From positions 9,302,911 through 9,366,910 of the forward strand of contig OX421509.1 of assembly GCA_949126835.1 (NCBI GenBank): a stretch of 64,000 bases of DNA, written 5' to 3'. Of the stretch, positions 45,920-58,200 are shown piece after piece. Position 1 is the stretch's first letter; every line of letters starts with the position of its first letter. The notes under the pieces are model-generated. The model worked only from the letters and a program-made list of their open reading frames with translations, did not search any database and was not told the origin of the DNA. Source of the stretch: Anisus vortex (taxonomy: Eukaryota; Mollusca; Gastropoda; Planorbidae). A program made the translations under genes and the position numbers.

Positions 45920-47640
45920 TTAAAAATAAAAAATTGTTCTGGCCAGTCAAGTGGGTGACCTGGGTTTGACTTCCCCTTAAGAATAGTATTATTTCAATTT
46001 TTCTGTAAAATAACAACACTAACAACACCAATATTTGTCTGATTTATAATACTTTTTTCATTACCTTTTTAAGATTTAATGCATTTTTAGTTTTTTTTAA
46101 AATCCATTTTCTTATCATAATGCTTGACTAGGCCTAGTGAATTTAGTTTAATAATTTAGTGAATTTAGTTTAATAATTGTTATCTTTTTTTTTATAATAT
46201 TTGAGATAGTATAGCATAAACACATAATAATAATACCAATTTGCCTGAATCTGCTATGTCTAAAGTATTAATTTAGTTCAACCTTTGACGTAAAATTGAG
46301 GTGTGATAATGTTATATATATATATATATAAAATCTACCGGCATATACAAAGTTGCTCTATCATGTAATTGTTGATTTCTAGCAATGTAGGGTAATTTTG
46401 CTAGTGTTCATGGACAAGTCTTAACGTATATGCATGCATAAAAGGTCACGTGCAAAAACATTTCCGTTCTTATTCGATCATTTTTTTCGAAACAATGTCT
46501 GTGTGCTGGGTTACTGGTTGTGCTCAAATTTGTTGGGGATTAAATATTATTTAATTTCCAAAAGATGTTTACAAAACAAAACAATATATTGTGAAAGTCA
46601 GAAGTGAAAAATCACCTTTTTATAATATCAAACGAATTGCTTAATGCAAAGGAATTTTTGTTATTCGTTTTTATGAACATACGCATTTTGTTTTTTAATA
46701 TCCAAGAAAACGCAACTCTTGACTAATTTATTTTGTAAACAAAAACATTTTACCTCACGCGACTAACACTTGAGTATTAATTATCGCCTACTCACTTTTG
46801 ATGTTAAAAACAGATTCCTCATAACTAATATTGTATCCTTTGTATAATTTTAAAAGACTAGAACTGGCCGTCGAGGTTGAAATCATTTGTCAAACACCAG
46901 CAAAAGCATGCTTTTTGTTGTTATTAGTTTAAAAATAGAACAGGAAGTTCACGAACATTCGGGTTCAAAAGTTCACGCCTCATTAAGACTTGTCAATTAT
47001 ATATATATTTGTGCTTCTATGTCCACTGATCTATAAAAAAGAATGGATTAGGCGCGGAAGTAGAATTATTGATGCAAGCTTCCGCCATTTTTGTGAACAA
47101 TCCTGATATATATAAATAATCACTATTTACATTATCTTTATACATTTTTCTCAAATAATCACATTAAGATATTATTCATGTCAATACAAATATATAATTC
47201 AGTAAAATTCCATAATGTGTTGTCTAATTTATATTTAAGCCTTTTAATTTAATTGATGAGCATAATTAATATCCTTTGAATTATCATTTATCAATATGAT
47301 TTATTCTAAAGGTAATTGAACATTAAAAAGCCGATTATATCTTAATCATTTTAACCGATGTATTCCAACATATGAAGTGACCATCTCCTTCTGAAGTCTA
47401 AACAAGAATTTAATGTGAATTTTAAAAACAAATAAACACGAATTCATAGATTTAAAAAATAAAACTAATGGGATTTCTTAAAACATTATTTATCAATTCA
47501 ATATTTAGTAAAGAAACTTTTTGAAATTTTTTTTTTTTTTACCTTAAACAAGAAAACAATATATATAAGCTAACTACTAAAATGGTAAGGATAAGTTGAT
47601 AGTGCATACTGGTTTCCTGAAAATTCTGACTTGCAACAAA
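45920..47640. other. AT-rich region, no supported gene
   Basis: A short segment from ATG at 46,495 reads MSVCWVTGCAQ and, after a likely frame break, FPKD, which hints at a THAP-type zinc finger start; see findings. (TA)n tracts lie at 46,312-46,330 and 46,998. Nothing else is recognisable. Confidence 0.4.
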
Positions 47641-47642
47641 CG

Positions 47643-47825
47643 GAATCTTATCTTCTTCTCATCAGACGCTCCTATAAAGTAGCCTAGATTATTGCGTCCT
47701 ACGCTCATCCGTGGTCCGAGTCTAGACTTGCATTTTTATTAATGTTTTAAATGATGTTAAGTTACTGGTTTTCCTGGTTCGTTCAGGCAACCCATTCCAT
47801 GCCCGAATGCCACTCGGGAAGAAAT
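47643..47825 (-). mobile_element. LINE 3' end (family B)
   Basis: On the minus strand: GCATGGAATGGGTTGCCTGA, GTAACTTAACATCATTTAAA, GACTCGGACCACGGATGAGC and a modified tail with AGGAGCGTCTGATGAGAAG. Same family as 9,072 and 31,889. Confidence 0.65.
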
Positions 47826-47829
47826 CTAA

Positions 47830-49120
47830 AAGAAATAGGTACTTATACAATGTGTCAATAACTAGAAATTGAAAAAAATATAGTTTTCTTTCGTCGGCAT
47901 CCTACGTCTCGACTGACGATGGTCTATCACTGTAGGTTGGGGTTGCACTTCTTCATTTGGCTGGGCAGACCGATCCTGACAAATGCAAATTTTGTACACG
48001 TATTTTGTTTTTTCTTTCCTTCCTTCCTTAGACTTCATAAGGCCTCAACAATACTCTACAATATCTTGTTCATGACCTACATTTCTGCTTCTGTTATTCT
48101 TCTCCATGTTTCAAGTGGTCTTCCTTAATGCCAATATCCAGTAAAAGCAGAGAATTTGAGCCACATCTTTATACAATGCATTGGTGCGATTTAATCACTT
48201 CTGTACCCATGGACCTCAAAGCTTGCAATCCACCGATACAATCCCATTTAGGAAATTTCCATTTGAGTCTAAGTAAAACCGTAATAAAACAGGGTGACGT
48301 GAACAACAAAGGGTAACATGTTTGTGTATGTAATTGGTATTTAACTACATTTATTTATCAGTTGAAAAAATGTATATATTTTTTGAAATCTTTTTTTTTT
48401 TTTTACCTATTTTTGGTGGTCACAAGAAGTGATCACTTTTTGTGCCAATTTTTAAGTGATGTGGAACATGCATATATTCATCTTGCATGTAAATCACTAA
48501 TATCACTCCAAACGTACAGTTTTCATTGTTTCTTCATGATTAAGGAATATCTAAGCTTTGTTTTCCTTTGTGTTTCTATGCATTCATTATATTTACAAGA
48601 GAGTTCTAATATTTTGAAAAAGACTGATAAGTTGCCGTCAATTATTTTTTAAAGTCATTTTGGGTCGCCTTTAGTTTTAACACGTTCCTCACTATCAAAA
48701 ACATAATCCTGTGAATTTTCATCGCAATCCGTGATAGCACAACGATTTTATTGATTGCACTAGTATCATCATAGTCTCGAAAGACGATTATATTCGCGCT
48801 CCTGTGATTTGGCCAGCCCTGCACAATTGACTGTGTCTGTGGAGACCTATCCTTGAGAGACAGGCTCTGGCACTTGAAAGCTGGACCGTTGGAGATTGGG
48901 GCAGCTTGTGTTCTTTACTTTTCTTCGCTGCTCTTCTAGCCTCCTAGTTTAATACTAATGAGTTTATACATTAATTTCTCTGTTACCATAGGTGACATTC
49001 TGAAATGACTTAGGCTACACTACAAGTAATTTAACAGCTTATTAATAATTTTTTTTATGAATATTAAGCTCTGAAATGTTTATAAGAATCATATAAAATA
49101 TTTGTCACCTCTTTATGCAT
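47830..49120. other. no supported gene; one unclassified repeat-like segment
   Basis: 48,760-48,930 (TCATCATAGTCTCGAAAGAC; CTTGAGAGACAGGCTCTGGC) has the moderate GC and layout of a retroposon end, but I cannot place it in a family from this window alone. Frames elsewhere in the stretch show no domain. Confidence 0.35.
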
Positions 49121-49126
49121 ATGTTT

Positions 49127-50365
49127 TGAAACATTAAATGTTTAAGTAGATCTAGGCCTGATGGAAACATTAAATGTTTAAGTAGATCTAGGCCTGATGG
49201 AAACATTAAATGTTTAAGTAGATCTAGGCCTGATGGAAACATTAAATGTGTAAGTAGATCTAGGCCTGATGGAAACATTAAATGTGTAAGTAGATCTAGG
49301 CCTGATGGAAACATTAAATGTGTAAGTAGATCTAGGCCTGATGGAAACATTAAATGTGTAAGTAGATCTAGGCCTGATGGAAACATTAAATGTGTAAGTA
49401 GATCTAGGCCTGATGGAAACATTAAATGTGTAAGTAGATCTAGGCCTGATGGAAACATTAAATGTGTAAGTAGATCTAGGCCTGATGGAAACATTAAATG
49501 TGTAAGTAGATCTAGGCCTGATGGAAACATTAAATGTGTAAGTAGATCTAGGCCTGATGGAAACATTAAATGTGTAAGTAGATCTAGGCCTGATGGAAAC
49601 ATTAAATGTGTAAGTAGATCTAGGCCTGATGGAAACATTAAATGTGTAAGTAGATCTAGGCCTGATGGAAACATTAAATGTGTAAGTAGATCTAGGCCAG
49701 TGATGGAAACATTAAATGTGTAAGTAGATCTAGGCCAGTGATGGAAACATTAAATGTGTAAGTAGATCTAGGCCTGGTGGAAACATTAAATGTGTAAGTA
49801 GATCTAGGCCAGTGATGGAAACATTAAATGTGTAAGTAGATCTAGGCCTGATGGAAACATTAAATGTGTAAGTAGATCTAGGCCAGTGATGGAAACATTA
49901 AATGTGTAAGTAGATCTAGGCCAGTGATGGAAACATTAAATGTGTAAGTAGATCTAGGCCTGGTGGAAACATTAAATGTGTAAGTAGATCTAGGCCTGGT
50001 GGAAACATTAAATGTGTAAGTAGATCTAGGCCTGGTGGAAACATTAAATGTGTAAGTAGATCTAGGCCTGGTGGAAACATTAAATGTGTAAGTAGATCTA
50101 GGCCTGATGGAAACATTAAATGTGTAAGTAGATCTAGGCCTGGTGGAAACATTAAATGTGTAAGTAGATCTAGGCCTGGTGGAAACATTAAATGTGTAAG
50201 TAGATCTAGGCCTGGTGGAAACATTAAATGTGTAAGTAGATCTAGGCCTGGTGGAAACATTAAATGTGTAAGTAGATCTAGGCCTGATGGAAACATTAAA
50301 TGTGTAAGTAGATCTAGGCCTGGTGGAAACATTAAATGTGTAAGTAGATCTAGGCCTGATGGAAA
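49127..50365. repeat. 36-bp tandem array (~34 copies)
   Basis: The unit is GGAAACATTAAATGTGTAAG followed by TAGATCTAGGCCTGAT. The first three units have TGTTTAAG, the middle block is homogeneous, 49,690-49,930 has AGTGAT 38-bp variants, and the right block alternates CTGGT and CTGAT. The period is divisible by three, so minus-strand frames of 158 and 189 codons (MFPSGLDLLTHL repeats) arise without selection being needed. Confidence 0.97.
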
Positions 50366-50369
50366 GATA

Positions 50370-51800
50370 CTATTATTGATTGGTATAGACACAAATTGTT
50401 TTTCATATTTTACTTACTAATATTAAAAGAAATAGTATTTTCACAAAATAAATCTCAATCAACGTTATAATCTGAAAGTATTTATCATTAAAATTTAATA
50501 AAATATAAGCTGTGAAAATTTCATTTAATTACTTTTAAAGTTATGAGCATTATAGAGTGAATATTGAATTGACTTTTTCGGTCACAATTTAACAAAATTA
50601 ACTACAAAGGGTATACAAGGTTGTTTTTTTCGCTCATAACTATTTTTCTAGCGAAGATATCTTCACAAACTTGGTATCATTGGAAAGTTGGTGACATGCT
50701 TTACCTAATAGATATACTGTTAATTGCATAGATGAAATTTGATTTTTTTTATCAAAGTGCCTATCCCATTTTTCTTTATTTTGCACAAGCTATTCGTTTG
50801 CATCCCAATACAGAAAATGTCTTATTTTAAGAGCTTTTAAAATGTTCAAGACACCTCTCAGTAATAAGATCGTTGAATATATATAGTCAAATGGCAGCTT
50901 GTAGATTGGGTTATACATTAATGAGCTTTAGTATATTTTTATTCTATTTATAGATCAGTGGTGCGCATTAAGTTTTTAAAAACTGTTTGCATTATATTGA
51001 TCAGTGATTGTGTGAATTTTTAGTTTTTGCTTGAATCACTTTGCACAATCAAATTTATGAAGGAGGCGCTATCCATTCATTTTATAGATCAGTGATCTAT
51101 GTCCATTATGGCAGAATTTGAAGAGTTTGAAGAAAAAAAAACTAGTAAGTTTTCCCTAATTCTCTTATCAAATATCTATAAAAAAAATCCTCGGTGTCTC
51201 ATCTAACATCTTAAAAAGATATCCATGGTAAAATATCCATCAACAGAACAATTTATTGATATAATTAAAAAAAAAAAAGTATTCTTTTTTTTACGTATAT
51301 TTATTTACAGTATGCATTGTGCCGGCCACACATTCCCATTGTGCAGCTGGCCCACGATAAAAAAAAACAACTTAGGAGCTTCACTAGTCCATTTGACCAA
51401 AAAAGGGCAGCAACCCTATATCTTTCATTCCTTCTCATCATACACATCTTTATATATAAGGATATCAGGCTTTTCTGTGTCGAGCTTTTCACACGAGGGA
51501 TGCCAATCGATTGATTCAGGAAATGAAAAAACGAAACAAGAAGAAAGCAAAACAGCCGAACAAATGAATGTAAACTGTGGCGTGGAAAGACTTGTCCACT
51601 TGTGAGGAATTTAGTTGATCCAGACGATGCTAGTTTAACATGTCCGCCGCAGACTGAGTTTAAGTCTTGGCGGTATTCTCATTAGACCTTCTTCAGGTGG
51701 TGTCTGGAAAGAAAAGGGAATCGAGATGGTTGAGGCATGAGAATAATTCTTTCAAATATTAGTTCTTATTTTAGGGCCTCTAAAATAGGAAAAATATCTA
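50370..51800. other. AT-rich region, no supported gene
   Basis: A SINE family A fragment (GCATTGTGCCGGCCACACAT) lies near 51,313. The open frame 51,225-51,605 crosses it and has no domain. Confidence 0.4.
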
Positions 51801-51815
51801 AGCTATAGAATAGTA

Positions 51816-51994
51816 CAGGGGTGAGTAACCTATGGCATGCGTGCCAGACTAGGCATAACGATTTTCAATGGCACGTGGAAGACTTCTCCATTGAGTGCTA
51901 AAGCAGGGTGACTTTTAGGCTGTTAGCACGCTGAATGAATTAGAAATCCCACTTTGGCATACTATTACTATTATTAAAAGTTTGCCAACTCCTG
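51816..51994. mobile_element. hAT-type MITE with perfect 8-bp target duplication
   Basis: CAGGGGTGAGTAACCTATGG at the left and AGTTTGCCAACTCCTG at the right; GAATAGTA flanks both sides (51,808-51,815; 51,995-52,002). It is a short member of the family at 19,731 and 36,398. Confidence 0.8.
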
Positions 51995-52047
51995 GAATAG
52001 TACATAAAGAAGATAAGTACTGGTACTTTGAATAAAATTTGAAATAT

Positions 52048-52308
52048 AAAGCAAAGGATCCCGTCCTACTAAATTGACCCCATAGGGCTGTTAAAGCTGC
52101 GCTCACCAGTTTCTGTGGAAACGGTATACGAGGGGATTGTGTGGCCAGCACAATGCCCAGCTGCCTCTACTTTACCCCAACTAAAATCAGCTGCCCATCA
52201 GAGCTGATAGACTCATGGACACCCACCAAATCTGAGAACAAATCAGGACTGGAACCCAGGACCTTTGGTACGCCAGCTGAGCGTGCTGTCGCTCAGCCCC
52301 ATCATATA
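52048..52308 (-). mobile_element. SINE family A
   Basis: Complementary order: GGATCCCGTCCTACTAAATT, CTCACCAGTTTCTGTGGAAA, GATTGTGTGGCCAGCACAAT, CTACTTTACCCCAACTAAAA, GAACCCAGGACCTTTGG and CTGAGCGTGCTGTCGCTCAG. Nearly full length. Confidence 0.78.
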
Positions 52309-52309
52309 A

Positions 52310-53820
52310 CTTGTACTTCAAATAATATACTAAATGGTACATAAAAAAAACATTAGAAAAAAAATTAAATTGTACTTCGAATTAATTTATATAAAAGGTA
52401 CGTAAAATCAATAATGAGCACTTCAAGTCTAAATGATTTAAAAGAACTTCAAATCAAATTGATATAAAAGTACTCATACCTCAATTCTGAAGGATGTAAG
52501 GGTTAAAAAAAAAACTTTATTGACACAACTATTGTGTACAAAAACAGTTCACCTCTCAAAGAAGAATGCCAGGTGGTAGGCCACGATATGGACTGCTAAT
52601 AACAGGAGACCTGCCCGGCTGGCTCGACTGAAAACACAAGAAAACAAGTCAATTAACAGTGACATCAGGCCTTGATTATGATAATATAAATCATAAACAG
52701 TGTTCACATCCATTTACTGTGATTAGGAATGTTAAACGATTTGATTTTCAAAACCGGATTTCAGTTTGTTGGTTGGAAGTTAATCCTTACCTCAAGTTAT
52801 AGACCCTTTTTTTTTTGGGTTCTGATGGAAATATTTTTAATTTGCACAAAAGAATTATTGAAAAGCCTTGCTAACACTGTTTAGTCTTAGATATTGTGTT
52901 TCTTGTGTTTCCAAATACCAACTAGATCTAAGGCTTGCGATAAAAACAAAATAAAACCAATTGTTAAATTACAATTAACATGAATCTTTTTACTTGTTTT
53001 GGCCAAAAAAAAAAAATATATATATAGTATATAGACATGCAATTTATGAGGTATGAATGAAGGGGAAGTTACTAGGGAGATTATTAAAAACAAACATTAA
53101 AACTGTCACTTGACTCTTGGACAAGATGGAAGAAACATGCCAGAGAGAGTAGCCTACTAATTAGTTGGAGGATAGAATCTTAAGTCAGTTATGTGGCGGA
53201 GTGATATGATATAAGAACCTACTTTTCAAATACCCTGTTGTGAATAAGCTAATAATTGAAAGTACTGAAGTTATTGCTTCACTGTTACGCATGCCTGGAG
53301 CGAGTCTGAGCTTGAGAAAGAGAGAGACAGAGGGAGATAATGGAGATGATAGATAAGGGAGATAATGTAACCAATGAGAAATAAGTCGTAACAGCGGTGG
53401 CTACAGTTCAGAATAGTGTTCACTGTCACATGGACACATAAAGCTATAAATAGATAAGAAAGAAAATATTATTTTTTTTATACCCAAATAAATAATAGTG
53501 TTTGATATGTTTTCAAGGGGAGGTAATTTATTGATTACATATAAGGAAAAGCATGATTTTTATGTGTGAAATGAAAACTGTCATAACAGGGGGAAAGTGA
53601 AGGAAGAGAAGTCAGTACACATGGGATACTCAAGATGTAAAGTTGTCTTTCTTGTAAGCTCTTATGAGAAGTCTCATGGACTTAAAATTATTGTTTGAGT
53701 ATTAAGTTATGAACTTAGTCAAGTTGCATTAAAATTTATGGAATATAGAAATTATATGATATCTGCAACACTGTGATGAAAGATTCAATAGTCAAGTTCT
53801 TTTATATTGACTGTGAAGTA
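52310..53820. other. no supported gene
   Basis: AT-rich DNA; GTAAGGGTTAA at 52,497-52,507 resembles one end of the TTAA MITE family, without a partner end. Nothing else is recognised. Confidence 0.4.
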
Positions 53821-53822
53821 AA

Positions 53823-54080
53823 ATGTAAAGTATCCCGTCGGAGCAAATTGATACATGGGGCCAGTTTCTGTGGCCATGGCATACTAGAGGATTGTGTGGC
53901 CAGCACTATGCAAAGCGGTTTTTACTTTATACCAACTAAGGTCAGGTACCCATCAGAGCTGGGTAGACTCAGGGACACTCCCTAAACCAGGGAAAAAAAT
54001 TTAGCCTGCACCAGGATTCGAGCCTAGGATCTTGAGTACACCAGCCGAACGGGCTGCCGAACGACCGCCATGCCTTTCCC
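53823..54080 (-). mobile_element. SINE family A
   Basis: GTAAAGTATCCCGTCGGAGC, GGATTGTGTGGCCAGCACTA, TTTACTTTATACCAACTAAG, CCAGGATTCGAGCCTAGGAT and CCAGCCGAACGGGCTGCCGA follow the complementary order from tail to head. Confidence 0.78.
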
Positions 54081-54089
54081 TTATATTGA

Positions 54090-55110
54090 CTGTATACACA
54101 TTCAAATCTATGCTATGAAGAATAACGACATGTTATTGATAGACTCTGTGGTCTGCATGCATTGTCATGAATAAAAATTCATCTGATCTTTACAGCGACT
54201 TGTCAACTTCTTGTTTTCATGATTCTGCTGTGTTTTTATAAGGCAGGACTTTGATCTTTTATACTTCAAGGATATATAAATGTGATTCTGTGGCCAGCGC
54301 AGGGTTAAACAATTAATATAATTAAAACACACCTACAACAAGCAGTACAAGTCAATGAAACAGTGTCAGTGACATTGGTAAAAAAAACAACAACAGTGAA
54401 ATAAGGCAAAGGAAAAAAAGAACTAAATAAAATTACAAGACAAATACGTCCGCAGAAATAAATAAATGCATTGGAAATGAATATTTGGAAAAAAAACAAA
54501 GCCTTCAATTACAGAAAATGAGACCCCAGTGACAGTGACCTATAAAATTGACTGAAAAGACATTTTTTCATATATTTGGCCACCAAGGCCTCTTCTATAA
54601 GTCTTACCCTTACAAAATGCACTTAACCCTGAAAAAAAAACTCTGCCTGCATGCACAATGCCCCATCATTGAGTCAACTTATCAATCCAAGGGACACAAT
54701 CTTGAAAATTAATCACCCTGAACTCTTTTTTTTTTGTTTTTCCACATACAAAAAAAAAGCATTTCTCTCCCCTTAAACACAATCACACATTTGTCTTCCC
54801 TCCCCATCCTCCCCCCCCCCCCAGTTATCTCCCTCCAAGAAGAGGGGGGGAAAGAAAAAAAGGGGGAGCGAAGTAATCTATTTATTTATCAAGTCTACGA
54901 GCCTCAATTTATAAGTCCCATAGGAACCATTGATCTCCCTTGCAGACCGTCAAGAAAAAAAAACACCATTTGATGGAAATGATCTTGATGCTTTTTTCTC
55001 GCTCACCGAATTTCTCTAACAGTTTGAGCCTGGAAGAAAGCTATGCATTTCTGTATGCTATTATAATCTCCTTATATAATTTTTCTTGTAGAAATCACAG
55101 TCATGGTGCA
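54090..55110. other. DNA downstream of the host gene, no further gene seen
   Basis: One unit of the 78-bp repeat found in intron 4 occurs at 54,221-54,290 (TGCTGTGTTTTTATAAGGCA). A C-run and GGGGGGGAAAG tract lie at 54,810-54,870. No exon with good splice sites was recognised. Confidence 0.4.
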
Positions 55111-55114
55111 GTTT

Positions 55115-55120
55115 TTTATT
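55115..55120 (-). terminator. polyadenylation signal of the membrane-protein gene
   Basis: AATAAA on the minus strand, 51 bases after the TGA at 55,171-55,173. It supports exon 6 as the true 3' end. Confidence 0.6.
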
Positions 55121-55170
55121 AACAAAGTAAGCGCAGCTTGGGGGCAAAGATAGAGAAAAAAAAGAGTGCG

Positions 55171-55270
55171 TCAAGAATGAGTCGGCCCTTGCGCTTGGCT
55201 CAAGTTGAGATAGTTTTTGGTGGGATACTTGGTCGGATAGCTGTAGAGGTTGGTTGGGAACAGTGGTCCA
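55171..55270 (-). CDS. exon 6 (terminal) of the membrane-protein gene
   Basis: The acceptor CCAACCTACCCAG lies 77 bases after the exon 5 donor, with CCCTAATTGAC as a candidate branch site. The two-base phase matches exactly. Encodes GPLFPTNLYSYPTKYPTKNY, then LNLSQAQGPTHS and TGA. Confidence 0.6.
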
Positions 55271-58200
55271 CTGGGTAGGTTGGCAAATAAGGGTGTAGTC
55301 GTCAATTAGGGACAGCATGGAATAATTAAGATTTAAACAAATCTTACACTGCAGAAAATCCAAACAGGCAGGCCAAGGTTGCTGTACCAGCTGGGTGGTA
55401 GTAGGGATGGTATCTCGACTCAGGCTGGACAGGCAGGTCAAAATGTTCACCTGTTTAAACAGCAAGGGTGAAAGAAAAAGAAAGAGAACATGATTAGACG
55501 ACATCAGGTAATTATTTGACGACATCAGGTAATTCTGTTGTGTTTTTATAAGGCAGGACTGTGACCTTTTATACTTCAAAAATATATAAATCATTTATGT
55601 AGATCAGTGATTCTGTTGTGTTTTTATAAGGCAGGACTGTGACCTTTTATACTTCAAAAATATATAAATCATTTATGTAGATCAGTAATTCTGTTGTGTT
55701 TTTATAAGGCAGGACTGTGACCTTTTATACTTCAAGAATATATACATCTTTTACGTAGGTCAGTGATTCTGTTGTGTTTTTATAAGGCAGGTCTATGATC
55801 TTTTAGACTTCAAGAATATATCAATCATTTATGTAGATCAGTGATTCTGTTGTGTTTTATAAGGCAGGACTATGATCTTATAGACTTCAAGAATATATCA
55901 ATGTTTTACCTAGGTCAGTGATTCTGCTGTAGGCCTACCTCTTTCAGAATCTTTTTTTTTGTGCTTAAAAAAAATCCAGAAATTTTAATTTTGCTTTACT
56001 GACAAAACCATTTTTTTTAGTAGCAGTAACTTCCGCAGCACAGCGCTGCTTTTTCTATTAAAAGCCAAATTCTGAAAAACTTATTGGAACTTAAAAGAAT
56101 AAGTCATTTTTCCCCAAACTTAAATGACCAAGTAAGTTTTCCCCAAACTTAAACGACCAAGTCAGTTTTCCCCAAACTTAAACGACCAAGTCAGTTTTCC
56201 CCGAATGTTCCTAACCCATGTGAATCACGTATGTGTCAAAGCTCTATGTACACAAATCCTGTGTTTCATATCCATCTCCTTTTTCTCTCAAGGATAGGAG
56301 CTTCTCTATTGTTATTGGTTTTTTTTGGTAGCACATCAGCCACTGGTGGTTTTCTTTTTTTATAAAGCCATTGGACATTCAGTATTATGAAGGCAAACAA
56401 GCCCTAGATAAACAGCCCAGAGGACAGGACGCCCAAAGCAGACAAGCCGATGCAGCTATTATAAAGATGCCAACGACGCTGCAGGCCAGGGGCACGGTGG
56501 CAGAGCGGCAGCACATTCGGTTCGTGCATCAAAGGTCCTGAGTTCAAATCCTGGTGAAAGGTAGGATTTGTTCCTCGGGTCTGATTGGTGTCCCTGAGTT
56601 TACCCAGCTCTGATGCATACCTGACTTAGTTGGGGTAAAGTAAAGGCAGCCGGGCATTGTGCTGGACACACAATCCCCTTGTTCGCACTGGCCACAGAAA
56701 CTTGTGATCGGTGCTTAACAGGCCCCATGGATAAATTTGGTCCGACAGGGGGTACTTTTAAGGGTGTAGGCAAAACCTGTGTCACAGGGCCCTATGTTCA
56801 TCAAGGGTTAGGGCAAACGATGATGATGGCGACAAAACTGCGCTAGGTCAGGCTTACCTCCCATGATGGTCACCAGACCGTACTTCCTGTAGGCATACAC
56901 TTTCAACAAAATGCCCCCAAACAGGAAGATGTAGCCCAGAATCAAGATATTGTTTTCTGTCAGCTTCAAGCTGTAAAGCTGGTCGTCAACGGCTCTGAGG
57001 TAGCTTGACACAAGAAAAAGAAAAAAAACAAAAATAAAGTTGTCCTTAAGGTGAAAAAAGCTACTCAAGTTAACCTACCACACTAGTTAAAAAAAAAAAG
57101 CCTACATTTGAAGCAGAGAACCTCATAAATTCATAAGCGTCAATTCAAGAATTCCACGGAACAATATTTATATAGATTCAACTGTTTCTTTTTCTTATTC
57201 TTTTGTTCACACTTCTGGTTTCAGATTCACCTGATATATTGATATTTGTCTCCCCTGCCACATGTGGTAGTCAGTCTTTGGCAGAAATTTAAAAAGTGTG
57301 TATTAATTCGTGTTTAATAATAAAAAAATTTTTTATATGTATAAGGTTTTAGCAGAGGCAGTTGTTCTAGAACAAGAGTTGATTAACCCTTACAGCCCCG
57401 GGCGTGTATTATTCCATCAACCTAATTCTTCTCCTCCGTCCCAAGTATATTGTCATCAAGGAAGGCTGTCTATTTAAAGCACACAAAAAAAGGATTTGAC
57501 CTTTCACATTAGTCTCGAGCAGAATATTTATTCGATAGCTGAATAGTTACAGCCATTCTAAAATAAAGTCCTTGTTTATTATTGAAAAAAAAAACAACAA
57601 CAACAAAAAAAAACCTTCTATACATATAAAAACTGAGGAATTTTGTGTATTATCCAGTTAAAATTTCTGTTTTTTACTGACATTATTTTGTTTATTAAAC
57701 ATCACATTTAGTATGACATTTCTGAGCAGTAGTTGCTGGTATTATGTAATAAATATGTCTTTGCAAGAGCGTTTGGCTGGCGCAGACTAGGATTTATTCT
57801 CGGGTCTGCAGGGTGTTCTGAGTCAAAGCCAGCTCTGATGGGTACATGACTTTAGTTGGGGTAAAGTAAAGGTGGCTGGGCATTGTGCTGGCCACACAAT
57901 CCCCTAGTATGCAGTGGCCACAGAAACCGATGAGAGCTGCTTCACCGGCCCTATGATCAATTTGGTCCAACTGGATTACCTTACTATGTCTTTGCAATGA
58001 TCTCTTGAGAATGAGTGAGTTAAGATTTGGTCCAGGAAACTTGAGTCTTGCAACAGATTTAACCTTTATTTATTTAATTCTGATCTCAAAGATTGGTTTA
58101 ATATACACCATTTTAATATTCATCCTTTTCTTGGGGGCTAAAATTTAACGACGAATATATTGAGGTAACATTGTAAATGACATGCCATGCAGCGTTCCAT

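Noticed and set aside
49105..50392. Frames with MFPSGLDLLTHL repeats
   Set aside because: The 36-bp period is a multiple of three and the units are too uniform for a selected protein; no start or splice context is evident.
51225..51605. 126-codon plus-strand frame
   Set aside because: It crosses a SINE fragment and poly-A runs; no domain seen.
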